From Bog-473 sp963726005 (lineage in GTDB: Bacteria > Actinomycetota > Acidimicrobiia > Acidimicrobiales > RAAP-2): a DNA stretch of 64,000 nt. Both the position numbers and the translations under genes were made by a program. The DNA lies in NCBI GenBank assembly GCA_963726005.1, contig CAVSAT010000008.1:165429-229428 (forward strand). The letters run 5' to 3'. Under the pieces are notes generated by a model, which saw only the letters and a list, made by a program, of their open reading frames with translations, was not told the DNA's origin and did not search any database. Shown here piece by piece: positions 50,820 to 58,998 of this stretch (positions are counted from its first letter, which is position 1; the number at the start of each line of letters is the position of its first letter).

Positions 50820-52613
50820 TCAGTCCACCAGCAACGGCTCGGTCTCGGCCACCGCCTCCTGCGCCGGCACCCAGTCGGCGGGCAGGCCGGCGACCACGTC
50901 GCCTTCCCCTTCCGCGTAGTGGTACTTGCCGCCACGCATGAGGGACGCCACGGCACCGAGCAGACACACGGCGGCCGCGAAAGAGAAGGCCTCGGTGAGC
51001 CCGCGGGAGAAGGCCGACGAGATGAGGCGCGGGAAGAACTGCCGGCTGGTCAGGTAGGCCGCCGTGGCGTGCGGGAGGTGCGACAGCTCGGCGTGGCCGA
51101 GAAGGACCTGCATCGGGTTGTAGCCCAGGAAGGCGGCGAAGAGGCTCCCGACCGGCGGCAGGTGCGAGACCCGCGTCGCCACCGCCGGGCTCACGCCCTG
51201 GGCTGTCAGGCCGTGGTAGAGGGAGACGGGGAGCGTGGCGGCCAGACCCAGGATCATGAGGGTGAAGAAGATGCCGATGGAAAGGACCTGTGCCGACGAG
51301 TTGAAGGTGCCCGCCATGCCGGCGCCCGCGCCGCGCTGGCTGGCCGGCAGGCTGTTCATGATGCCCGTCTGGTTCGGCGCGATGAACATGCCCATACCGA
51401 CCGAGTTCAAGAAGATGAGCGCGGCGAACCCGCCGTAGGAGAAGTTGACCGGCAACTCGATGAGCGCGACGAACGTCAGAGCCACCAGCACCAGCCCGCC
51501 CGTGGCGAACGGCCGGGCGCCGTAGCGGTCGGCCAGGACGCCGCTGACGGGCCCGGCGGCGAGGAACCCTACGGTGAGCGGGATCATGTAGATGCCCGCC
51601 CACAGCGGAGTCTGGGCGAAGCTGTAGCCATGCAGCGGGAGCCAGATCCCCTGCAGCCAGATGATGAGCATGAACATGAGCCCGCCCCGGCTCAACGAGG
51701 CGAGGAAGCTGGCCACGTTGCCCGCGCTGAAGGCGCGGATGCGGAAGAGCGACAGATGGAACATCGGTTCGGGGACCTTGGTCTCGATGATCCCGAAGGC
51801 CACCAGGATGGCCAGGCCACCGAAGATCTCCGCCAACACGACCGGGCTGGTCCACCCCATCGTGTGGCCCCCGTAGGGCAGCAGGCCGTAGGTGATCCCG
51901 ACCAGGATGAGGATCAGGCCGACGGCAAAGGTGACGTTGCCCAGCCAGTCGATCTTGGCCGGGGTGCGCACCCCGCGGTCTTCGAGCTTCACGTAGGCCC
52001 ACGCCGTGCCGAAGACGCCGAAGGGCACAGAGAGCAGGAACACGAGGTGCCACTCCACGGGGGCCAGCAGCCCGCCGAGAACGAGGCCGATGAAGGAGCC
52101 CGCGATGGCGGCAACGTTGTTGATCCCGAGTCCCAGACCGCGTTGGTCGGCGGGGAAGGCGTCGGTGATGATGGCCGAGGAGTTGGCGAAGAGCATCGCC
52201 CCTCCGATCCCCTGGCCGATTCGCATCGTGATGAGGTAGATCGCACCGGCCGTTCCGGTCAACCAGGTGACCGCCAACAACACGGAGAAGAGGGTGAACA
52301 CGGCGAAGCCGAGGTTGAAGATCTTGACTCGTCCGAACATGTCTCCAACCCGGCCCAGTGTCACGACGAGCACGGCCAGCACCACCATGAAGCCCATGAG
52401 CATCCACAGCATGTAGCCGGTGTTGCCGGGGGTGAGTGGGTTCAGGTCGATCCCCCGGAAGATGTCGGGCAGCGAGATCAGCACGATCGACTGGTTGATG
52501 AAAACCATCAGCGTGCCGAGGGTCACGGTCGACAGGGCGATCCAGCGGTAGCGGGAGGAGTCGGGCGCCGGCAGTGCGCGGCCGTTTCCGTTGGGCAGGG
52601 TCGCAGTGGCCAT
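50820..52613 (-). CDS. MFS drug:H+ antiporter, DHA2/EmrB-QacA type
   Basis: 597 residues with about 14 helices. Motif A-like loop: LGRVGDMFGRVKIFN. Motif C region: GIGGAMLFANSSAIITDAFPADQRGLGLG. Helices 9-14 include a second DRYGARPFATGGL loop. This is the multidrug efflux group. It lies upstream of the MerR gene, with a short palindromic element immediately before its start codon. Confidence 0.88.
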   Translation of the reverse strand: MATATLPNGNGRALPAPDSSRYRWIALSTVTLGTLMVFINQSIVLISLPDIFRGIDLNPLTPGNTGYMLWMLMGFMVVLAVLVVTLGRVGDMFGRVKIFNLGFAVFTLFSVLLAVTWLTGTAGAIYLITMRIGQGIGGAMLFANSSAIITDAFPADQRGLGLGINNVAAIAGSFIGLVLGGLLAPVEWHLVFLLSVPFGVFGTAWAYVKLEDRGVRTPAKIDWLGNVTFAVGLILILVGITYGLLPYGGHTMGWTSPVVLAEIFGGLAILVAFGIIETKVPEPMFHLSLFRIRAFSAGNVASFLASLSRGGLMFMLIIWLQGIWLPLHGYSFAQTPLWAGIYMIPLTVGFLAAGPVSGVLADRYGARPFATGGLVLVALTFVALIELPVNFSYGGFAALIFLNSVGMGMFIAPNQTGIMNSLPASQRGAGAGMAGTFNSSAQVLSIGIFFTLMILGLAATLPVSLYHGLTAQGVSPAVATRVSHLPPVGSLFAAFLGYNPMQVLLGHAELSHLPHATAAYLTSRQFFPRLISSAFSRGLTEAFSFAAAVCLLGAVASLMRGGKYHYAEGEGDVVAGLPADWVPAQEAVAETEPLLVD

Positions 52614-52623
52614 TGAGGGAAGT

Positions 52624-52636
52624 TTAACGTTAACGT
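52624..52636. promoter_or_regulatory. Palindromic operator candidate before the MFS gene
   Basis: TTAACGTTAACGT at 52624-52636 contains two overlapping 10-base palindromes (TTAACGTTAA and ACGTTAACGT) and ends 11 bases upstream of the MFS ATG. It is a plausible site for the co-encoded MerR regulator. Confidence 0.45.
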
Positions 52637-52902
52637 CAGGGTCATGAATCAGGGGATCAGGGGCGGCGCCCGCCCGCCCGAGCCGGCCCTGGTGGCGCCC
52701 AACCCCCGTGGCTAGATGTAATTCCCGCCTCGGGCGGAGACGTCAGCGCCGCCTCGAACACCGCGGACATCGTGCCAGTACGCCACCCAGCCTGGCTGCC
52801 CAGCTGGGTGACCAACATCAGGACGGTCTGGACGATGAACTTCTTCCATTTCGGCTTCGTCCTCGGCGTGGAGCTGTCGGTCGTCACCTCGCCGCCGGGT
52901 GA

Positions 52903-53118
52903 CGGGGCCACCTACCGCCGGGGCAAATTGCGCCGGAGCTGGCGGCAGCCCAAGTCCTGGCCGATCTTGGACCCCGCCCCCTGGGCCAGCTGCAGGACTA
53001 CGACCGGTCCGACTTCCACCCCGACGAAAGCGACACGACGGAATTGGTGCAAATCTGGACGGCAGAGCTCTTCGGGGAGCACGGCACCCTGAACGACAAA
53101 CTCACGGGAGCGGCCTGA
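52903..53118 (+). pseudogene. C-terminal remnant of a PF10118-type metal-dependent hydrolase
   Basis: Only the last ~71 codons are open. They contain DYDRSDFHPDESDTTELVQ and WTAELFGEHG, which match the FHPxExDTxxL C-terminus of the metal-dependent hydrolase family that often precedes Baeyer-Villiger monooxygenase genes. There is no start codon and an in-frame stop at 52900. DNA upstream (52640-52902) does not contain the rest of the gene. The stop overlaps the monooxygenase ATG. Confidence 0.6.
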
Positions 53119-54629
53119 TGGCGCCACGCGCAGCAATGGAGACGACCCACCTCGACGTCCTCGTCGTCGGCGCCGGCCTGTCGGGCATCGGGGCCGGCCA
53201 CTACCTCCAGACCGAGTGCCCCTGGGCCACGTACGCCATCTTCGAGGCACGGGACGCAATGGGCGGGACCTGGGACCTGTTCCGCTATCCGGGCGTCCGG
53301 TCGGACTCGGACATGCACACGCTCGGCTACTCGTTCCGGCCCTGGGACGGCGCGAAGTCCATCGCGGACGGCGACTCCATCCTCCAGTACATCAAGGACA
53401 CGGCGGCCGAATCACGCGTGGACACCCGCGTGCACTTCAACCACCGGGTCACTTCTGCCGAGTGGTCCACGTCCGAATCGCGCTGGCTCATCACCGCCGA
53501 GCGCACGGACACGAACGAGACCGTCCACCTCACGGCCGGCTTCCTCTTCGCATGCAGCGGGTACTACCGCTACGACCACGGCTATCTCCCCGCTTTCAAG
53601 GACATGGAGGACTTCGCCGGCACCATCGTGCATCCACAGGCCTGGCCCGAGGACCTCGACGTCGCGGGAAAGAGAGTTGTGGTCATCGGCAGCGGGGCGA
53701 CGGCAGTCACCCTCGTCCCCGCTCTCGCCCGCTCCGCCGCCCACGTGACCATGTTGCAACGCTCGCCGAGCTACATCGCCTCGCTGCCCGAGAAGAGCCC
53801 CGCGGTGGCGCTGCTGCGCAAGGTGCTGCCGGCCAACAAAGCGGGCACGGCCGCCAAGTGGTTCCACGCCATGGTGACCCAAGGCTTCTACCGGGTGAGC
53901 CGCCGATACCCCAAGGTGGTCCGGAGCCTGCTGCTCCGGGCCTTGAAGCGCCAGCTCCCGCCCGGCTACGACGTCGCCACGCACTTCATGCCCCGCTACA
54001 ACCCGTGGGACCAGCGGTTCTGTGCCGTGCCCGGCGGCGACCTCTTCAAGTCGATCAGCGCCGGCACCTCATCAGTGGTCACCGACCACATCGAGCGGTT
54101 CACCGAGCGGGGCCTGCGGCTCGTCTCGGGCACGGAGCTCGAGGCCGACATCATCGTGACCGCGACCGGCCTGGAGCTGCTCTTCCTCGGCGGCATCGCG
54201 CTGAGCGTGGACGGCGAGGTCGTCGACCCGTCGACCCGGCTCACCTACAAGGGAATGACGCTCGAGGGCGTGCCGAACATGGCGATCGCCATCGGGTACG
54301 TCAACGCGTCCTGGACGCTCAAGTGCGACCTGACGTGTGACTACGTGTGCCGACTCCTGAATCACATGCGCGAGCGCGGCATGACCGAGTGTGTCGCGCG
54401 GAACAGGGACGCCGCGGTTGGCTCGGGGCCAATTCTCGGCCTTACGTCGGGTTACATCCAGCGCTCGGTCCATCTCCTCCCGAAGCAGGGATCGATGCAC
54501 CCATGGAAGGTCCACCAGAGCTATCTGCGTGACTACCGCTCGCTGAAGATGAGCGACATCGACGACTCCATCATGGAGTTCACGGCGCCCGCTGTCCGCG
54601 AGGAGGTCCCATTGTCGGTCGGCACCTGA
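53118..54629 (+). CDS. Flavin-containing Baeyer-Villiger-type monooxygenase
   Basis: 503 residues. FAD Rossmann motif VVGAGLSGIGAGHYL (about 15-29), the GGTWDLFRYPGVRSDSDM segment, the complete BVMO fingerprint FAGTIVHPQAW (FxGxxxHxxxW), and the NADPH motif VIGSGATAVTL. It oxidises ketones to esters or related substrates using NADPH and O2. The ATG at 53118 overlaps the hydrolase remnant. It is followed by an SDR gene 24 bases on, a common arrangement suggesting sequential alcohol-ketone-ester conversion. Confidence 0.9.
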   Translation: MAPRAAMETTHLDVLVVGAGLSGIGAGHYLQTECPWATYAIFEARDAMGGTWDLFRYPGVRSDSDMHTLGYSFRPWDGAKSIADGDSILQYIKDTAAESRVDTRVHFNHRVTSAEWSTSESRWLITAERTDTNETVHLTAGFLFACSGYYRYDHGYLPAFKDMEDFAGTIVHPQAWPEDLDVAGKRVVVIGSGATAVTLVPALARSAAHVTMLQRSPSYIASLPEKSPAVALLRKVLPANKAGTAAKWFHAMVTQGFYRVSRRYPKVVRSLLLRALKRQLPPGYDVATHFMPRYNPWDQRFCAVPGGDLFKSISAGTSSVVTDHIERFTERGLRLVSGTELEADIIVTATGLELLFLGGIALSVDGEVVDPSTRLTYKGMTLEGVPNMAIAIGYVNASWTLKCDLTCDYVCRLLNHMRERGMTECVARNRDAAVGSGPILGLTSGYIQRSVHLLPKQGSMHPWKVHQSYLRDYRSLKMSDIDDSIMEFTAPAVREEVPLSVGT

Positions 54630-54653
54630 GCCGGTGGACACGCTCGCGATGAC

Positions 54654-55517
54654 GTGAAGGACTTCAACGGACGAGTGGCGGCGATCACGGGTGCGGGCTC
54701 GGGCATTGGGCGAGCCCTGGCCGACGCCCTGGCCCGCCGGGGTGCGCACCTCGCGCTGAGCGACATCGACGATGCGGGGTTGGCCGAGACCGTCGCGCGC
54801 TGCGAGGGCCGAGGGGTCAAGATCACGTCGCAGCACCTCGATGTGGCCGATCGGGACGCGGTGTACGAGTGGGCCGGACGCGTCGTCGCGGATCACGGCA
54901 GGGTCAACCTCGTGATCAACAACGCCGGCGTCGCGCTGGGTGCCACTGTCGAGTCGGTGACCTACGAGGACTTCGAGTGGCTCATGAGCATCAACTTCTG
55001 GGGTGTCGTGTACGGGACCAAGGCGTTCCTGCCGCACCTCAAGGAGTCGGGCGAGGGGCACATCGTGAACCTGTCCAGTGTCTTTGGCCTCATCAGCGTC
55101 CCGTCGCAGTCGGCGTACAACGCAGCCAAATTCGCCGTGCGCGGGTTCTCCGACACCCTTCGCATGGAGCTCGAGATCGAGGGCGCCCCCGTGTCCGTGA
55201 CGACCGCCCACCCCGGTGGGATTAAGACGAACATCGCCCGCAACGCGCGCATGGACCACAGCGTCTCGGCGATCGCCGGCGACCCTGACGAGGCTCTCGC
55301 CAACTTCGAACGCGCCTTCATCACCAGCCCGGAGAAGGCGGCGCGGCAGATCCTGGCCGCCGTCCGCAGGGACCGCCGGCGTGCGCTCATCGGCCCCGAC
55401 GCCAAGGTCATCGACCTCGTCTCGCGGCTGCCCGCCGCCCTGTACCAGACGGTCCTGACCCGCGGCGCCTCCGCTCTGCGGCAAAGCGGCGGGGCGAGAC
55501 GGCGTCACCCGCGCTGA
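54654..55517 (+). CDS. Short-chain dehydrogenase/reductase
   Basis: 287 residues. Cofactor motif TGAGSGIG (about 12-19) with acidic D37-type residues in LSDIDD suggesting NAD preference, NNAG, catalytic Ser in NLSSVFG, and YNAAK. The C-terminal extension of about 50 basic residues is longer than in classical SDRs. It probably supplies ketones to the neighbouring monooxygenase. GTG start 54654. Confidence 0.9.
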   Translation: MKDFNGRVAAITGAGSGIGRALADALARRGAHLALSDIDDAGLAETVARCEGRGVKITSQHLDVADRDAVYEWAGRVVADHGRVNLVINNAGVALGATVESVTYEDFEWLMSINFWGVVYGTKAFLPHLKESGEGHIVNLSSVFGLISVPSQSAYNAAKFAVRGFSDTLRMELEIEGAPVSVTTAHPGGIKTNIARNARMDHSVSAIAGDPDEALANFERAFITSPEKAARQILAAVRRDRRRALIGPDAKVIDLVSRLPAALYQTVLTRGASALRQSGGARRRHPR

Positions 55518-56104
55518 GCGCTGAACCCGTTCAACAGGGCGCCGATGGCCAGCCGCCACCGGCGCTCCACCGACTCGATCGATGTCCCCAACCGGCCCGC
55601 GGCCTCGGCGAACGCCATGCCCTGAATCAGTGCCACGAACACGTGCGCGACGTCAGTCTCGTCGCCGCGGAGTCGACCGGCGTCGATGCACCGCCGCACG
55701 CGCCCGACGATGAAAATGCGGACCGATCCGGTGGCGTCCAGCTCCTCGGGGCCCGGTGAGAAGTCCGTGAACGGCCGGGAGAACATGACCTCGGCCAGCT
55801 CGCGATTCGTCCGTACGAAGCGGCGATAGGCGGTGGCGAGCTCCCAGAGGTCGGACACCGGGTTGGCGGTCTCGGGCGAGGCCGCCAGCTGCGCCCCCAG
55901 CCGGCGGAAGCCCTCGAAGTAGAGCTCCCGGACGACGCCGGACTTGTCCCCGAACAACTCGTAGAGCGCCGGGGCCGACGTCGCCGCCCGCGCCGCCAGC
56001 GAACGGGCGGTGAGCCCGGCGGCACCCTCTTCCGCCAGGAGCTCGAGGGCGGCAGCCAGGACCCGGTCGCGCAGTTCCGGCGTGCGCTGCTTTGTCCGGG
56101 GCAT
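55505..56104 (-). CDS. TetR-family transcriptional regulator
   Basis: 199 residues. HTH in GAAGLTARSLAARAATSAPALYELFGDKSG (about 28-57), with a TetR_C-type helical ligand domain after. Convergent overlap with the SDR gene (13 bases) and divergence from the enoyl-CoA hydratase gene, with a doubled palindromic element in the 106-base gap, suggest it represses that gene and itself. The ligand is probably lipid-like or acyl-CoA, by context only. Confidence 0.88.
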   Translation of the reverse strand: MPRTKQRTPELRDRVLAAALELLAEEGAAGLTARSLAARAATSAPALYELFGDKSGVVRELYFEGFRRLGAQLAASPETANPVSDLWELATAYRRFVRTNRELAEVMFSRPFTDFSPGPEELDATGSVRIFIVGRVRRCIDAGRLRGDETDVAHVFVALIQGMAFAEAAGRLGTSIESVERRWRLAIGALLNGFSAQRG

Positions 56105-56152
56105 CAGCGGGACGGGTCGCCGAGGCGCACTTGACGCGGGGGCCGCCTTTTT

Positions 56153-56178
56153 GGAACATTGTTTCGGAACATTGTTTC
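56153..56178. promoter_or_regulatory. Tandem operator candidate for the TetR regulator
   Basis: Two head-to-tail copies of GGAACATTGTTTC (56153-56165 and 56166-56178). Each is an imperfect palindrome GRAACA-W-TGTTYC, 10 of 13 positions symmetric. The site lies between the divergent TetR and enoyl-CoA hydratase starts. Confidence 0.65.
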
Positions 56179-56210
56179 AGCATAGGGCCCGAACCCGCTG
56201 GGAGGCGCCA

Positions 56211-56891
56211 ATGGCCGAGCTCGTGACGTACAGCACGATGGACCTCGTCACCACCATCACGATGGACGACGGCAAGGTCAACGTCTTCTCCATCCCGATG
56301 CTGCACGCCCTGCACGGGGCGTTCGACGACGCCGAGCGCGACGGGACGGTCGTCCTGCTCACCGGCCGGCCCGGCTGTTTCTCGGCCGGGTTCGACCTGA
56401 AGGCCCTGGCCGGCCCGCCGGATGACGCGGTGACCCTGCTCCGGCTCGGCGCCACCCTCGCCGAGCGCATCCTCTCGTTCCCCGCACCCGTGGCCGTGGC
56501 CTGCACGGGCCACGCGTTTCCGGCGGGCGCATTCCTTCTCATGGCGGCGGACACCAGGGTGGGCGCCGACGGCCCCTTCAAGCTCGGGCTCAACGAGGTG
56601 CGGATCGGCCTCACCTTGCCGTGGTTCGCGGTCGTGCTGGCGCGGCATCGCCTCACCCCGGCACACTTCGACCACGCCGCCGTGACAGGTGCCATGCTCG
56701 ACCCGCACACGGCCCGGGAGGCCGGACTGCTCGACGCGATCGTCCCGCCCGACAAGCTGGACGTCGCGGCGCTGGCGGCCGCCCGGGACTTGACCGCATT
56801 GGACCGGCAGGCGCATGCGGCCACCAAGCTCCGGGCCCGCCGGCCCGTCCTCGAACAGCTGCGCCACGCTATTGAGACCGAGCTCGGGTGA
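56211..56891 (+). CDS. Enoyl-CoA hydratase/isomerase family protein
   Basis: 226 residues, crotonase fold. The oxyanion-hole strands are KVNVFSIPMLHALHGAF followed by GRPGCFSAGFDLKAL, and the second is CTGHAFPAGAFLLMAADTRVG. The usual catalytic Glu of hydratases in the GG-x-x-E region is not evident, so isomerase or thioesterase-like chemistry is possible. ATG 56211 has GGGAGG upstream. It is likely controlled by the adjacent TetR. Confidence 0.85.
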   Translation: MAELVTYSTMDLVTTITMDDGKVNVFSIPMLHALHGAFDDAERDGTVVLLTGRPGCFSAGFDLKALAGPPDDAVTLLRLGATLAERILSFPAPVAVACTGHAFPAGAFLLMAADTRVGADGPFKLGLNEVRIGLTLPWFAVVLARHRLTPAHFDHAAVTGAMLDPHTAREAGLLDAIVPPDKLDVAALAAARDLTALDRQAHAATKLRARRPVLEQLRHAIETELG

Positions 56892-56953
56892 TCGGGGCCG
56901 TGTGCGCGACGCCGCGGCTGGACACCGCGCCACATCCGGCCCATGATCAGTGC

Positions 56954-57487
56954 GTGGAGTCACAATCGCTGCCCGAGACCATCATCAGTCTCCCCGGGGC
57001 CCTCCTCCGACTTCCCTCTTCGGCGCTGGCCGCGCTCGACGCAATCAACGAGACGGCCGAGCGCCTGGACCGCCTGATGACCATGCTCGAGCGCATGGAA
57101 GGCGGGGTCAATCGGGCGGGCACGGGCATCGACATCGCCGCCCTGGGCATTTCGCGCGCCGTCTCCGGACTGGAGCTGGCCGTCGGCACACTCGACTCCT
57201 CGTTGCCCTCCCTCTCCGACACGGCGTCCGCCCTGCGCACATTGACCGAGCGGCTGAGCGGCGTGGCCGTCGAACTGGCCAACGAGCTCCCCAAGGCAAC
57301 CAAATCGCTGCAAGAGGTGTCGCCGGAGCTGGCCAGCGTCGTCGGCCTGCTCGATGACCGGTTCGCGCACCTCGATACCGTGGTGACGGAGCTGGCCCGG
57401 TTGATGGAGTCTGTCGTGGGGACCATCCCAGGCATGCGACGCGTGCTCCGCGTGACCTCATCGACGACCCCCTTCGATCCCACCTGA
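56954..57487 (+). CDS. Helical protein of unknown function (phasin-like appearance)
   Basis: 177 residues from GTG 56954. It is almost wholly amphipathic helix with LPGALLRLPSSALAALDAI, then long heptad-rich stretches with regularly spaced Leu and Asp/Thr (RLDRLMTMLERMEGG, LASVVGLLDDRFAHLDTVVTELARL), and a short basic-hydrophobic tail. No cysteine or membrane helix. It resembles small phasin/apolipoprotein-like proteins in composition only. Sitting between enoyl-CoA hydratase and an SCO6745-like gene, it may be part of a lipid-related operon. Confidence 0.6.
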   Translation: MESQSLPETIISLPGALLRLPSSALAALDAINETAERLDRLMTMLERMEGGVNRAGTGIDIAALGISRAVSGLELAVGTLDSSLPSLSDTASALRTLTERLSGVAVELANELPKATKSLQEVSPELASVVGLLDDRFAHLDTVVTELARLMESVVGTIPGMRRVLRVTSSTTPFDPT

Positions 57488-57502
57488 GCTCAAGGAGGCC
57501 CC

Positions 57503-58255
57503 ATGGGTGCCAAAGAACACGACGCCGCTCTCGGCGTCGTCACGGCGACCTCGGTCCCGATCCATGACATCGGCACCGCGATCTACCTCAGCCCCGACGT
57601 CTTCGGATGGGCCGCCGACTGGGGGTGGTCGAATCCCTTCGCCTTCTACTTCGCAGGGCGCGGAGGGATGCTCGGTGACGTCGGCGCAGATGTGGTGACA
57701 TCCGCCGCCGGTTGGTTCGCGCCCGACGCGGTCGCCGCCATGTACGCCGAGGGAGCGGGGGTGGCCGGAGCAACGGAGGCGGCGTCTCGCATGGCCGAGG
57801 CGCATTCGAAGTGGGGCCAGAAGCACTTCGCCGACGTCGACGGGATCGAGGACATCACCGCCGTCACCGAGGAGCTGGTCGACGGGCTGGAGGGCTCGGC
57901 TCTCCCCCTCTTCGTCGGGTGGCGCGACGCCGCCCGGTGTGACACTGCAGCGGGTCGGGCGGCCCAACTGATGCAGATCCTCAGGGAATGGCGCGGTGGG
58001 CTCCATCTCGTCGCCACCACCGCGGTCGGGCTCTCCCCTCTCGAGGCCATCCTGACCAACGAAGGCTCGGGGCAGGCAAAGTTCTTCGGGTGGTCCGAGC
58101 CCTTTGCCGACGTGAGCGCCATCAAGGCCAAGCACGACGAGGCCGAGGAGATCACCGACCGCCTCTGCGCGGCGTCGCTGGCCCAGGCCCTCGACGCCGC
58201 CAAGTACCCGGCTTTCGAGACCGGGGTCCGGGCGCTCCGCGCCGCCACGCCGTAG
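57503..58255 (+). CDS. SCO6745-family protein
   Basis: 250 residues. The N-terminal HDIGTAIYLSPDVFGWAADWGW and FYFAGRGGMLGDVGADVV are the signature of the actinobacterial SCO6745 family, followed by a Trp-rich LFVGWRDAARCD and a helical C-terminus. These proteins are uncharacterised and have been annotated as HTH- or MarR-like without evidence. ATG 57503 has AAGGAGG at ideal distance. Confidence 0.82.
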   Translation: MGAKEHDAALGVVTATSVPIHDIGTAIYLSPDVFGWAADWGWSNPFAFYFAGRGGMLGDVGADVVTSAAGWFAPDAVAAMYAEGAGVAGATEAASRMAEAHSKWGQKHFADVDGIEDITAVTEELVDGLEGSALPLFVGWRDAARCDTAAGRAAQLMQILREWRGGLHLVATTAVGLSPLEAILTNEGSGQAKFFGWSEPFADVSAIKAKHDEAEEITDRLCAASLAQALDAAKYPAFETGVRALRAATP

Positions 58256-58359
58256 GGCCCGGGCGCCTCGGAGAGCCCCGAGGCGCTACCGGCTACAGTG
58301 AAGGGCTGCTCGACGGAAGGAATTTCCCAACCGGGGAGCACGACGGCTCTGGCCGCCAA

Positions 58360-58434
58360 GGACCTGTGGTGCAGCTCGGAGTGCACGCCGCCCTGTCAAG
58401 GCGGAGGTCGCGGGTTCAAATCCCGTCAGGTCCG
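58360..58434 (+). tRNA. tRNA-Asp (GTC)
   Basis: 75 nt. Acceptor GGACCTG/CAGGTCC, anticodon stem CCGCC/GGCGG with loop CTGTCAA, anticodon GTC. T arm GCGGG-TTCAAAT-CCCGT. No encoded CCA. Confidence 0.95.
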
Positions 58435-58438
58435 CCGC

Positions 58439-58470
58439 CAGGTTCAGCCCACCCGGACGGGCCGAACCTG
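58439..58470 (+). terminator. Strong hairpin between tRNA-Asp and tRNA-Phe
   Basis: CAGGTTCAGCCC (58439-58450) pairs with GGGCCGAACCTG (58459-58470), 11 of 12 positions, 8-base loop. It could be a factor-dependent terminator or an RNase processing spacer in a dicistronic tRNA transcript; no U tract follows. Confidence 0.6.
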
Positions 58471-58477
58471 GTTGCCC

Positions 58478-58550
58478 GGTCGGGTAGCTCAGTTGGTAGA
58501 GCGCGCGCCTGAAAAGCGTGAGGTCACCGGATCGACGCCGGTCCCGACCA
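58478..58550 (+). tRNA. tRNA-Phe (GAA), unusual T-loop
   Basis: 73 nt. Acceptor GGTCGGG/CCCGACC, D arm GCTCAGTTGGTAGAGC, anticodon stem CGCGC/GCGTG with loop CTGAAAA, anticodon GAA. T arm ACCGG-ATCGACG-CCGGT: the loop starts with A where T54 is nearly invariant. Confidence 0.92.
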
Positions 58551-58998
58551 CCGGAGAGACCCAGCTCAGAAGCAACTTCGACTGGCTGTCTGTTTCCTTG
58601 TCGATTTTTCGTGCCCTCCACGTGCCCTCCAGGAATTGGAATGGGTTTCCCCTAATTCAACGGCCAGGTGGTCAAGGGGAAGCCGAAGGCTTAGCGAGGA
58701 CACGGAGCGAAGCGGCGTCCCGCAGCGACCCTTGACCAACCGGACCGACACGAGAGATCACAATCTGAATGGCCGGCCGCATCGGCCGGCCTGGACTCGA
58801 TTCTGGGGCCCGGAGGTGAGCCGCGAAGGGGTCTGATCGAAGTCGTACGCAGGGACCAAGCCATGGTTCGGTACCTCTGAGCCCGTAGCCAGCCCTATCC
58901 ACGTACGCACTCTTGGGCGTGTGGACAAGTCTGCCGATGTGTGGGTCGACCGCGATCTTGATCGCACTGAATTGTCCACTGTCCGGTTGTCAGGGTTA
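58551..58998. other. Non-coding stretch downstream of the tRNA pair
   Basis: No supported gene. It holds an 11-base tandem duplication CGTGCCCTCCA (58610-58620, 58621-58631) and a perfect 9-bp hairpin with 3-base loop, GGCCGGCCG-CAT-CGGCCGGCC (58771-58791). No integrase or copy of a tRNA 3' end was seen. Confidence 0.6.

Noticed and set aside
52657..52911. Minus-strand 84-codon ORF between the MFS and BVMO genes
   Set aside because: A short hydrophobic run but no recognisable family, and it overlaps the hydrolase remnant region; insufficient support.
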